The position numbers were made by a program, and so were the translations under genes. This document shows positions 9,152 through 17,029 of a stretch of DNA of 57,701 nucleotides, one piece after another. Source of the stretch: Rhodothermales bacterium (GTDB lineage Bacteria; Bacteroidota; Rhodothermia; Rhodothermales; Bin80); NCBI GenBank assembly GCA_022821875.1, contig JAJECV010000099.1, positions 1 through 57,701 on the forward strand, in the 5' to 3' direction. Under the pieces are notes generated by a model. The model was not told the origin of the DNA. It did not search any database and was given only the letters and a program-made list of their open reading frames with translations. Within the stretch, counting starts at the first letter, position 1. Each line of letters starts with the position of its first letter.

Positions 9152-9239
9152 AATAGCCTATCGCCATCGTACACAATAATGCGCATTCCAAAGTGTTGTT
9201 ATTTCTCGGCCTCCTTTGAGCAAGAGTTTTTGAGACACG

Positions 9240-9541
9240 ATCTAGCGCTTGCGTAGAATCCAGAGGCCGGACAGTGGTTGAATCATCGAAGTATTGAGGA
9301 TTACCAGAAGGCGGAGGCCGCCATACTTGAGATTACCGGTCTGGAGAATCTGTGCGGTCATGTACCTGTGCTCCGTAAATCGGTCAAACTCCACGACCCT
9401 CACCCGGATGTATTGAATCTGCTCCAGATTGAATACATCCGAAGACAACACAATCATCTGGAATCCGGCAGGGATCAATTGGCGCAAGCATTACTCTTGG
9501 GTGTGAACGGAATCGCAGCCGCAATGCAGAGTACCGGATAG
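9240..9541 (+). pseudogene. Duplicated 3' fragment of ppc
   Basis: This fragment repeats about the last 100 codons of phosphoenolpyruvate carboxylase, arising from the tandem duplication. It has an in-frame TAG near the start, where ppc has TCG within LTLASDPEA, and no upstream coding part. From 9278 (TTG) the frame is open and ends with the same LLGVNGIAAAMQSTG tail. It lacks all catalytic motifs and should not make an enzyme. It marks the left boundary of the second unit. Confidence 0.9.
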
Positions 9542-9711
9542 CAGTTCGCGGCCCATGGCCGTGATGCCTGATCGATTACATGGTACCGCAATGCATTTCA
9601 CGTAGAAGTCCGTGATTGCATCACGCGCTTTTGGGGCCGGACAGTTTTCCCCGCAGAGGGAGCATTCCGCCCTTGCCTCAAAGGAACATTTCACCCCGCA
9701 ATGAATAGAGG

Positions 9712-9732
9712 CACGGGTATCTTCTATCCGTG
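9712..9732 (+). promoter_or_regulatory. Hairpin just before the second ATPase start codon
   Basis: The arms cacgggta (9712-9719) and tatccgtg (9725-9732) are identical to those of the first unit and again end one base before the ATG. The nearby small inverted repeat gtgat-N3-atcac (9612-9624; 7188-7200 in unit 1) also survives with a changed loop base. Retention in both copies hints at a regulatory role. Confidence 0.45.
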
Positions 9733-9733
9733 A

Positions 9734-10885
9734 ATGATGTACGATCAGGAAATTCAGGCGCCTCCCCAAAAAGCATCTGTCCGCAATCGGCTGAAGCGAA
9801 TCTCTGTAACGGGATACAAAACGCTCAATCCACTCACGGACCTTGAACTATTGTCAGGGACCGTGCTGATTGGGCCCAATGGTGCAGGGAAGTCCAATTT
9901 TATCTCGTTCTTCCGCATGATGTACCATGCAATATCTGGACAGGATCAATTGGCTCGTTACGTCGGCCAACATGGCGGGGCTGGCCGGCTTCTGCATGAC
10001 GGACCTGATCACACACAGGAAATCAAAGCAAAATTGACGATTGAGACCCCTGATGAGGTATGTGATTGTGAGTTCGGTTTGTTCTATGCCGCTAATGACA
10101 CACTGGTATTCAATGATGAGCGGTATCGTTTGAGCACATCGAAATTGAGGGGCAACGGGAAGTGGTCTGCGCTCGGAACAGGGTATAAAAAAACAAAACT
10201 CTCCAGTGCTGCTACTGAAAATCGGGCTGCAGGCAGTATCTGTACTTTTCTGAAGGAACTTGTGGTTTATCATTTCCACAACTCGTCCAATAGCGCCTGT
10301 ATTCGTGGAAAATGGAATGCTAATGATAACCGTTATCTAAGGAGCGATGGGGCAAACATTGCACCAGTACTGTTTCGATTAAAAACACAGGAAAATCATC
10401 GTTACCCCCTTATCATTAATCATATCCGACTTGTTCTGCCGATGTTTGACGATTTTGTGCTGGAACCGGAACATGGCTATTTAACTTTGAAATGGCGCGA
10501 AAAAGACACGAATAAGGTATTTGATGCTTCGCAGGCATCCGGCGGGTTCCTGCATATCGTCACGCTTGTCACTCTACTTCTACAACCATCGGATGATTTA
10601 CCCGACATTCTAATCCTTGACGAACCTGAACTCGGATTACATCCATACGCAAGTGGGATCATTGGTAATCTGATCGCTTCCGCAGCATTGGATGTTCAAG
10701 TCATTGTGGCAACACAGTCACCTATAATGATTAATTCCTTTGATGTCAAAGACATCGTGGTTGTTGAGCGGCATGACCGTGCATCCACCTTTCGCAGACT
10801 TGACCCCCTCGAACTTGATGAATGGCTTGAAGACCATGCTCTGTCAACTTTATGGGAAAAGAATGTCTTCGGAGGAAACCTTTGA
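9734..10885 (+). CDS. AAA_21/OLD-like ABC-type ATPase, copy 2 (canonical Walker B)
   Basis: This is the 383-residue paralog of the gene at 7311. It has the same P-loop GPNGAGKS and a signature-like segment DASQASGGFLH. Its Walker B region is complete, ILDEPELGLHP, with the catalytic glutamate at residue 297 (codon 10622-10624), followed by ATQSPIM. It is therefore the better candidate for an active ATPase. Residues about 105-235 and parts near 300-345 differ often from copy 1, while the first 63 residues and the block STFRRLDPLELDEWLEDHA are the same. This patchwork suggests gene conversion or selection on particular surfaces. It overlaps the next gene by four bases (TTGA). Confidence 0.85.
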   Translation: MMYDQEIQAPPQKASVRNRLKRISVTGYKTLNPLTDLELLSGTVLIGPNGAGKSNFISFFRMMYHAISGQDQLARYVGQHGGAGRLLHDGPDHTQEIKAKLTIETPDEVCDCEFGLFYAANDTLVFNDERYRLSTSKLRGNGKWSALGTGYKKTKLSSAATENRAAGSICTFLKELVVYHFHNSSNSACIRGKWNANDNRYLRSDGANIAPVLFRLKTQENHRYPLIINHIRLVLPMFDDFVLEPEHGYLTLKWREKDTNKVFDASQASGGFLHIVTLVTLLLQPSDDLPDILILDEPELGLHPYASGIIGNLIASAALDVQVIVATQSPIMINSFDVKDIVVVERHDRASTFRRLDPLELDEWLEDHALSTLWEKNVFGGNL

Positions 10886-11574
10886 AGAATTTTCGGATCA
10901 ATTTTCTTGTAGAAGGGCAAACTGAACAGGGATTCGTCAATAGTGTATTGCGAAATCACTTTGCCCTCTTATCAATTGTCGTCACAGCACGCTGTATTAC
11001 AACCCAGCAGGATCAGCGTGCTCCTCATATTGTACACCGGGGCGGATTGAACACTTACCGCCACGCATATGACGACATGCGGAAATGGACAAAAAGGGAA
11101 AAGGCGGGAAATGTCAGATTCACGACCATGTTTGATTTGTATGGCCTCCCCGGTGACTTTCCAGGCTACGAGGAGGGCACCAAAGAATTAGATCCCTATC
11201 TGCGTGTGAGTATTCTGGAAAAAGCATTTAAGGAATCTATCGGTGACTGGCGATTTATTCCGTACATCCAACTTCATGAGTTTGAAGCTCTGATATTTTC
11301 TGATCTAGATAAGCTTGATACACGGTTCCCAAAGTATTCACAGGAGATTCAGAAATTAGCTGCAACCACCTCAAAACTCAGTTCCCCCGAACTTATTAAT
11401 GACGGATCGGCAACGGCCCCGTCAAAGCGGATCATTGCGGCGATCCCACAATATAAAACTGCAAAGGCATCTCTGGGGCCATCAATCGCATCAGAGATCG
11501 GAATCCCCACGCTCAAATCACAGTGCCGACATTTTCGGGAATGGATTGAGCAGCTGACATCTTCCTGCACCTGA
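10882..11574 (+). CDS. DUF4276-family protein, possible TOPRIM-like nuclease, copy 2
   Basis: This is a 230-residue paralog of the gene at 8459. The TTG start at 10882 overlaps the ATPase stop codon and has a strong ribosome site ggagg at 10871-10875, six bases upstream; this decides against the in-frame ATG at 10852. INFLVEGQTEQ again shows the TOPRIM-like Glu-Gly. The middle block (NVRFTTMFDLYGLPGDFPGY) is identical to copy 1, while the region after IQLHEFEALIFSD is diverged. Both copies are open, so neither is obviously dead. It probably partners the ATPase encoded just before it, but cross-pairing between units is possible. Confidence 0.76.
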   Translation: MKNFRINFLVEGQTEQGFVNSVLRNHFALLSIVVTARCITTQQDQRAPHIVHRGGLNTYRHAYDDMRKWTKREKAGNVRFTTMFDLYGLPGDFPGYEEGTKELDPYLRVSILEKAFKESIGDWRFIPYIQLHEFEALIFSDLDKLDTRFPKYSQEIQKLAATTSKLSSPELINDGSATAPSKRIIAAIPQYKTAKASLGPSIASEIGIPTLKSQCRHFREWIEQLTSSCT

Positions 11575-11873
11575 TTCAAGACGAGATTGTCCCTTGTTGA
11601 GCATAATAATAAGACGGCTTTTTCTCATTATGTCATGTCATAATCTTTGTCTATCGATTCACTGCAACTAAAATTGCACCTCGCCATCGTACACGATGAT
11701 GCGCATTCCAAAGTGTTGTTATTTCTCGGCCTCCTTTGAGCAAGAATTTCTGAGACATATACATTAGATTGCAACATCAACAGATGAACGCACCCATCCC
11801 CCAGTCCATCTTCAGTCAATCTGCGATTACCTTCACATTCATTGGCATCATCAAAATTCATACCCGGTAAATG
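11575..11873. other. Intergenic tail of unit 2
   Basis: The part 11670-11757 matches the stretch downstream of the first DUF4276 gene (9152-9239). The part 11575-11668 is specific to this copy and contains a weak inverted repeat (cataat...attatg). No gene or convincing terminator was seen. The convergent EEP-family gene ends at 11874. Confidence 0.5.
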
Positions 11874-12698
11874 CTATTGAGATAACTGGATTTGTACTTT
11901 TACGGGCAAATGGTCGGAGACATATCTGCTATTTTGAATTGAGACGACTGCCTCATAACTAAGCACATTCCATTCTGGGGATGCGAGTATGTAGTCAATT
12001 CGCGGGGCTTCATGGAGCCGATCATTTTCCGGAAATCCACTGAACGTACCTGCAGGGCCTATCGGTGAGGCCTCGCTCACCGCATATGTATCTCTTAAGA
12101 ACCCTCCACTAATTAAGGTGGCAAAAACATCCGTATCCGGGGTTGTATTCAGATCTCCGAGCAATAATACTGGTCTGTTGAGTTTCTGAATGTACTCTAC
12201 CAGAAGTTTTGCACTCTGTCGCCGGGCTATAATTCCACGGTGATCAAAATGTGTGTTTATAACATAGAAATCGTAATCAACCCCTCGCAATTTCAAATGT
12301 GCTGATGTAGCCACTCTGGGAAGTGCCGCGTCCCAACCTTTACTGCCCGGTTGATCAGGAGTCTCCGATAACCATAAGGTACTGGTTGAAAGGAGTTCAA
12401 AAACTGCTGTCTTGAAAAATATTGGAGCAAACTCTCCAGCCTCTTTGCCATCATTCCTTCCAGCCCCGACCCAATCATAGCCGGTAAGTTGCACAGCCAA
12501 TTGTCCTGCCTGATGACGGAGTGCTTCCTGAACTCCAATCAGGTCAGCCTGCCGCATCTCACCGGCAACCCACTCTACCCTATGAGGCCATGCGCTTTCC
12601 CCATCGCCAGGGTTATCATAGCGGATATTAAAGGACATTACCGTGAAATCTATGGGTACCGGCTGAACCAGAAGAGCCAAGATGAAAAGATTGAACAT
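11874..12698 (-). CDS. Endonuclease/exonuclease/phosphatase-family hydrolase
   Basis: This 274-residue protein starts with a short hydrophobic segment (MFNLFILALLVQPVP), so it may be exported. The EEP active-site motifs are complete: MSFNIRYDN (Asn), GVQEAL (Glu), THFDHRG, LLGDLNTTPD (Asp/Asn) and the terminal SDHLPV (Asp-His). Such enzymes cleave phosphodiester bonds in nucleic acids, lipids or small molecules; the substrate cannot be told. A ribosome site aggagg lies five bases before the ATG, inside a 24-base near-copy of the moaA 3' end. This suggests the gene once followed moaA directly. Confidence 0.85.
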   Translation of the reverse strand: MFNLFILALLVQPVPIDFTVMSFNIRYDNPGDGESAWPHRVEWVAGEMRQADLIGVQEALRHQAGQLAVQLTGYDWVGAGRNDGKEAGEFAPIFFKTAVFELLSTSTLWLSETPDQPGSKGWDAALPRVATSAHLKLRGVDYDFYVINTHFDHRGIIARRQSAKLLVEYIQKLNRPVLLLGDLNTTPDTDVFATLISGGFLRDTYAVSEASPIGPAGTFSGFPENDRLHEAPRIDYILASPEWNVLSYEAVVSIQNSRYVSDHLPVKVQIQLSQ

Positions 12699-12699
12699 G

Positions 12700-12723
12700 T
12701 TATCCTCCTGTGATGATCATGGG
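12700..12723 (-). repeat. Copy of the moaA 3' end (left flank of the Hachiman cargo)
   Basis: These 24 bases match 17006-17029 at 22 positions. On the minus strand they encode Met-Ile-Ile-Thr-Gly-Gly-stop, against Met-Ile-Thr-Ile-Gly-Gly-stop at the end of MoaA. The Gly-Gly-stop bases also supply the ribosome site of the EEP gene. The two repeats enclose 12724-17005. Confidence 0.75.
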
Positions 12724-12743
12724 AATGCCTGACACGATTTCCC

Positions 12744-15700
12744 CTACCCTGCTACCTCGCCGGCGAGAACTTTCCATAACTGCCTGTACCCACTTCCCGA
12801 TAGGGCTGAATTTTCAGGACATGCATGATTCCATTCATGTTCAGTGAGGTTTTTCAAAAAATTGCGTGCATGAACAACAGAATCTAGGCTATCGGGTTCC
12901 CGGACTCTTTCCCGATAGAGCTTTCCAAGATTTTCTGCAACACTTCTAGGCACAGCATTCATCCGCATCAATACCGCATCTTCGGTTCGGACCCCATGAT
13001 AAATCATTGCCGGGAGTACATTCATCCTGCGATGATCAGCCTCAGACAGATTACGGAAGTCACGGCGGCAAATGTGACTTAACGCAGCAATTCCCCAAGT
13101 TCCATTATTAGCAATATTCTGATAAATTACTTTGCAGGCATCTGTAATTGCCTGAATTCCATCCTCATCGCCATGCTCTCTACGAAAGTACTTCTGTGCA
13201 ATTACATTGATTGCCTTACCATTTACCCAGTCACGCGTAATCTCAGATATTCGCTCTTCTCTGGAACCTTGACCCTGGATACTTTCCAGATGCCGCTTCA
13301 ATTGTGGCACATTCAGCATTACCCCATACAAATCGGCCATCCTGCTGTCATTGCCGAAAAGACTTTCAGGTGTCCAATCTGAAGAAATGAACGGAGATTC
13401 AAATTCCCGAAGTTGGCGTGATGCCTTACTTACACCTTCTGGCGAAAAGCCCGTTGAATCTGCAAGTTCAGCGATATAACCGGGTTTTCTGGAAAGTTCG
13501 TAGATATAGGAGCGCGTAGCCTCCAATAATGCTTTAGCCTTGTCCTGTTGTGATGGATTATTGTGGAGTGACACATAACCAAAGGTACACCGAAGCAGTT
13601 GTTCCGATTCTGACAACACCGCATCTAAATTCTTCTTTTCCGCCCACAGATGTGCGATATAGCAGCGGAAATCTTCCCATTGATCCTGCCAGAGTACTTT
13701 AGAGAGATTTGATAATTCTCCAATCTCGGCAAGCCTGTCTAGCTGAGATACAAGTCTGGACACTAAATTATCCGTGCTTTGTCCCAGAAACTTAACTAAA
13801 GATTCCCGATTCCCCCCTTCGGCAAGACCAACAACTCCAACACTGTCATGATTAATCCGACCCGCACGCCCCGCAAGATTCCAGAATTCACGGAACGACA
13901 TTTCCTTCCCATAAGGATATTTATTGGTCTGTAGAAAAACCGATGAGACCGGGAAATTAATGCCTTGTGCAATCGTAGTAGTCGCGCATAGAACCTTGAG
14001 AAATCCTCTCTCCGCCAGCCATTCTATGAGATTGCGTGTATCATCGGACAGCCCCGAATGATGGACTCCCACGCCCTTCTTCAAGGTATCTATAAGTTGG
14101 AAGTCTGGACTGATTTCGGCGCTGAGAAATTCTTGGACAAGTTTGATCTCCGGTGGAAGCGGATTAAGGTCATGAAGAGAATTGGCGGCAGTTTTTGCCA
14201 TACTCCAAACCGTAGGAATCTTGTTTGCAATAGCGATGCTGGTGCCACGCTCTGACATAATTGTGGCCATTGCCGCTGTCTGAAGCCCCTGGCCTTTCTG
14301 TTTATCGTTGGAGATTACATGACTCTTAGGAACATTGACAGGTCTGACACCTCCGACACGATGTTTGCCGTGAAGCGACATTGTTTTTGAGGTCGCAATC
14401 AGTGTCTCAAAATTAAGATGCCAGCCGGCACGCTCATCATTGTTGGGAGAGGTACTGTAGATCCCGATGATCCGCTCATTGGGTTTCCAGGGTGTCGTGC
14501 CTAAACTTATTGATCTTCCTGCATTCACATCTTGTGCCAACCACCGTGCCACGGACTCAGTCCCATCTATATCCGGCATGAGAAGCAGGAAATTTGCCCG
14601 CGGGCAATCCATTTTCACCGTAGCGAGCAATAACTCAATACGCAGTCCCCGCCCTTCGCTTTCAAGATTATGGGCTTCGTCCATCACCAATAAAGCCAAT
14701 GGACGATCTTGTATCTTCTTGTTGCGAATAACAAGCGATAGTTTTTCAGGCGTGGCGACAAGAATATCAAACGGTTGTTTGGTTTCACTCAATAATTCAT
14801 CTTCAAATTGATCCACATCAATTGCAGCCGTCAACTGCTCAACTTGAATATTGATGGGGTTGAAGTCTGTTCTCAACCTGCGGGCAATCTGTGTGCACAG
14901 CGCACGCGTTGGAGCCACATAAGCAATCCATCCTTTCTCAGCATTGAATTGATTAAGTGCTTGAAGAATACGGAATTGTGCAAGGAGTGTTTTTCCGCCT
15001 GAAGTAGGCAAGTCAATCACTACAGCAGTCTTGGCTTGGTCTAAAAGCCCTTGCTCTAAAAGCGCCGCACGCTGGGGAGGGAGAAGTTCAAACATTGCAT
15101 AATGTTGACGCCTCGTTAGCAAACGAACAAAATCTGTTGTCCGTGAATTAACTGCACGTGTAGACCACCACAAAGAATTGGTGATCATAATTCGCGCAGC
15201 TGCGTACATCCATCGAAGGATTACGTCATGTTGCACATCCCCTGAAGCCGCCGCGGCCTGAATGGCACTGTTAAAGTGTTTTTCAATCAATCCAAAGGGA
15301 TTAGCCGGTTGCCCCTGCAGCATATAAGTAGCCAGAATCTCCGTTCCCCTTGCCCAGTGGTATAGTGCCACAAGCCGTAAGGCCATTGCTCGATCATTCT
15401 CGTGAGAACTATTACTTAGCGAAGTTTCCTCAAACTGCTTTTGCTCCCTGCGCAATTCTGCAATGATCCTGCTAATTTGATAAAGGTCATCCCCGCTATC
15501 CTTACGAAATAATTGAATCCAGCAGACAAAAATTCTATACAGCAAGCGGCGGTCCCACGAAACTCCCTCAACACTCGGAGACTGGATATTGTCCTCATTC
15601 TCCTTATACCAGCGGCGAAGATCAGGCCAACGATCTCCACAGTAGGCTATGGCAGAAAGTCGCAATACAAAAAATAGACGCTCGTGGCATTCAACGGAAA

Positions 15701-16019
15701 CCGGAAGCAAACGATGAATGGCAAATGCACTGAATGACGCAGCGACGGCTTGATTACGTAGTTCCATATTCTCTCCCGAGGGCCGACTCAACTCTTCGAG
15801 CCCTTCCATTGCCGCCACCTCAAATGCAAGACAAATACGTTCCAATAATGTGTTATCTCCATCACCCAGGGAAAACGAAAAAGTAATCTGTTTACCCAAT
15901 GCCTGATGAGCCAGACGCTGGTTCACAAATTCCTCGGCAAGTTCTAGTTCTTCCTTACCTATTGCGTTCAAAGCCCAATGATTCTTGAGCGCATCAAGAG
16001 ACTCCCCGGATAGACTCAT
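12744..16019 (-). CDS. hamB: HamB-like superfamily 2 helicase of a Hachiman system
   Basis: This 1091-residue protein has a full set of SF2 helicase motifs: motif I VIDLPTSGGKTLLA, Ia YVAPTRALCTQIA, II VMDEAHNLESEGRG, V CATTTIAQGINFPVS and VI FWNLAGRAGRINHDS. The order and the LAGRAGR form resemble Ski2/Brr2-type helicases, and the size fits HamB. In Hachiman defence, HamB forms a complex with the nuclease HamA, senses damaged or unusual DNA ends and releases HamA to degrade DNA. Its ATG overlaps the stop of the hamA frame (ATGA), so translation is coupled. The gene appears intact. The name rests on its architecture and on the partner gene, not on a search. Confidence 0.82.
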   Translation of the reverse strand: MSLSGESLDALKNHWALNAIGKEELELAEEFVNQRLAHQALGKQITFSFSLGDGDNTLLERICLAFEVAAMEGLEELSRPSGENMELRNQAVAASFSAFAIHRLLPVSVECHERLFFVLRLSAIAYCGDRWPDLRRWYKENEDNIQSPSVEGVSWDRRLLYRIFVCWIQLFRKDSGDDLYQISRIIAELRREQKQFEETSLSNSSHENDRAMALRLVALYHWARGTEILATYMLQGQPANPFGLIEKHFNSAIQAAAASGDVQHDVILRWMYAAARIMITNSLWWSTRAVNSRTTDFVRLLTRRQHYAMFELLPPQRAALLEQGLLDQAKTAVVIDLPTSGGKTLLAQFRILQALNQFNAEKGWIAYVAPTRALCTQIARRLRTDFNPINIQVEQLTAAIDVDQFEDELLSETKQPFDILVATPEKLSLVIRNKKIQDRPLALLVMDEAHNLESEGRGLRIELLLATVKMDCPRANFLLLMPDIDGTESVARWLAQDVNAGRSISLGTTPWKPNERIIGIYSTSPNNDERAGWHLNFETLIATSKTMSLHGKHRVGGVRPVNVPKSHVISNDKQKGQGLQTAAMATIMSERGTSIAIANKIPTVWSMAKTAANSLHDLNPLPPEIKLVQEFLSAEISPDFQLIDTLKKGVGVHHSGLSDDTRNLIEWLAERGFLKVLCATTTIAQGINFPVSSVFLQTNKYPYGKEMSFREFWNLAGRAGRINHDSVGVVGLAEGGNRESLVKFLGQSTDNLVSRLVSQLDRLAEIGELSNLSKVLWQDQWEDFRCYIAHLWAEKKNLDAVLSESEQLLRCTFGYVSLHNNPSQQDKAKALLEATRSYIYELSRKPGYIAELADSTGFSPEGVSKASRQLREFESPFISSDWTPESLFGNDSRMADLYGVMLNVPQLKRHLESIQGQGSREERISEITRDWVNGKAINVIAQKYFRREHGDEDGIQAITDACKVIYQNIANNGTWGIAALSHICRRDFRNLSEADHRRMNVLPAMIYHGVRTEDAVLMRMNAVPRSVAENLGKLYRERVREPDSLDSVVHARNFLKNLTEHEWNHACPENSALSGSGYRQLWKVLAGEVAG

Positions 16020-16831
16020 GACGTAGTATCCCTTCTGTGATTGATAAGAACATTACCTGCATCGCTCAGACGGGCACCTTGTATATACAAGCCGAATACT
16101 TCTATCACCATACTGTCTGGACAATTCCGGCCGATATCGCGGACTGTCCCCTTTAAATCCATCTCATTTGGTGAGACATCCCGTACCAGGAATCCAAACA
16201 TTCGAACATCGGACTGATTGGCTAAATATCGTTTAGCCGCTTCTTGAAAGCGTTCTTTCCAGTCAGCCCGCACAGCTCGGTGAGCTAAATATCGAAACAG
16301 ATCATCCCGTATAGCAGTGTCATCGCGAATATCTTCGAGTTGCTTTCTGAGGCCTTCATCACCGTACATCGCCCTTGGTGGATACTGTTCTTCCGAAGAT
16401 GTCTTAACTTCACCAAAAGCTATTCAATTACCATGAGCGTCAACATGTAAACCAACCAGATCTGCTCCTGGAAGGCTGGCCCCCTGTTTCCGCATGTCAC
16501 GCTCTACTGACCATGGAAAATAACAGTTACGATGAGTAACCAGCCAGGCTTCCGCAATCGCCTCTCCTACTTGCCATGGCTTTGGATACCTTGAACCTGA
16601 AAAAATGCGGTTCAGGCGAGTTTGATCAAAATGAGTGTCGGTGAACCCACTCAACATCTCTTCCACTTCGCCCCTTCCCGCATCATCAAATAAAACTGCA
16701 GCCACCGGACCCCGCAGTGCCGCACTGTACTCCTCGCCTGACCATTTCAGGCCAATTCCAATGCACGGCAGAGCACCGGTTGTATAAACCTCTTCACCTC
16801 TTGCCAATGTCATAATTTCTCCAGCGTCCAT
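16016..16831 (-). pseudogene. hamA: HamA-like (DUF1837) nuclease gene interrupted by one in-frame TGA
   Basis: The frame runs 271 codons from the ATG at 16831 to a stop overlapping hamB, the expected size and position of HamA. It is broken by a single TGA at 16424-16426, codon 136. Both sides are in the same frame, with no shift. The residues before the stop, PGADLVGLHVDAHGN, carry the likely first catalytic aspartate, and those right after, IAFGEVKTSSEEQY, carry the Glu-x-Lys of a PD-(D/E)xK nuclease. The stop therefore separates the active site. Possible products are a 135-residue N-terminal part and a 117-residue part restarting at 16369. Mutation (for example CGA to TGA), read-through or sequencing error are all possible. 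TGA ends many other genes here, so it is not a general sense codon. Confidence 0.75.
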
Positions 16832-16923
16832 ATTACTCAGTGATCACCTACTTGAGTCCGATGATTGCCTTATACATTCAATAACTTGCATGCTTTTATA
16901 TACTGCAACGCAATTCTATCACC

Positions 16924-16941
16924 ATCATGACCTGTCATGAT
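16924..16941. promoter_or_regulatory. Inverted repeat upstream of hamA
   Basis: The arms atcatga (16924-16930) and tcatgat (16935-16941) pair perfectly around a four-base spacer, about 95 bases upstream of the hamA ATG and downstream of moaA. It may be an operator or an RNA hairpin. No T-run follows on the minus strand, which argues against a simple terminator. Confidence 0.3.
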
Positions 16942-17005
16942 TCCCTCTTTTGCATTCAAATATACAGGTTGAGGGGATACAATCATAATCAAAATGTCCA
17001 GAATC

Positions 17006-17029
17006 TTATCCTCCTATGGTGATCATGGG
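17006..17029 (-). repeat. moaA 3' end (right flank of the Hachiman cargo)
   Basis: This is the original copy of the 24-base sequence repeated at 12700-12723. It includes the last MoaA codons and the stop codon. The two copies lie 4.3 kb apart in the same orientation and bracket hamA and hamB. Confidence 0.75.

Larger units (their letters stand above)
6813..9239. repeat. Tandem duplication, unit 1 (ppc 3' end, ATPase, DUF4276 gene)
   Basis: The segment from inside ppc (starting near atctaacgcttgcg) to about 9239 recurs directly after itself as unit 2. Matching blocks include the ppc tail, the whole noncoding leader of the ATPase gene, both coding regions and a stretch downstream of the DUF4276 gene (gcgcattccaaagtgttg). 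The join between units lies at about 9239/9240, giving a unit of about 2.43 kb. Divergence between units is uneven, with near-identical blocks between clearly diverged ones. Confidence 0.9.
9240..11757. repeat. Tandem duplication, unit 2
   Basis: This second copy begins with the ppc tail (atctagcgcttgcg) and ends near gagaca at 11757. It is about 90 bases longer than unit 1, because roughly 11575-11668, just after the second DUF4276 gene, has no counterpart in unit 1. Both genes of the pair are open in this copy, whereas the ppc tail is only a fragment. Confidence 0.9.

Noticed and set aside
16424-16426. The hamA TGA as a selenocysteine codon
   Set aside because: No stable hairpin was seen right after the codon, the position is not a known Sec site, and TGA ends other genes here, for example modB and both ATPase genes.
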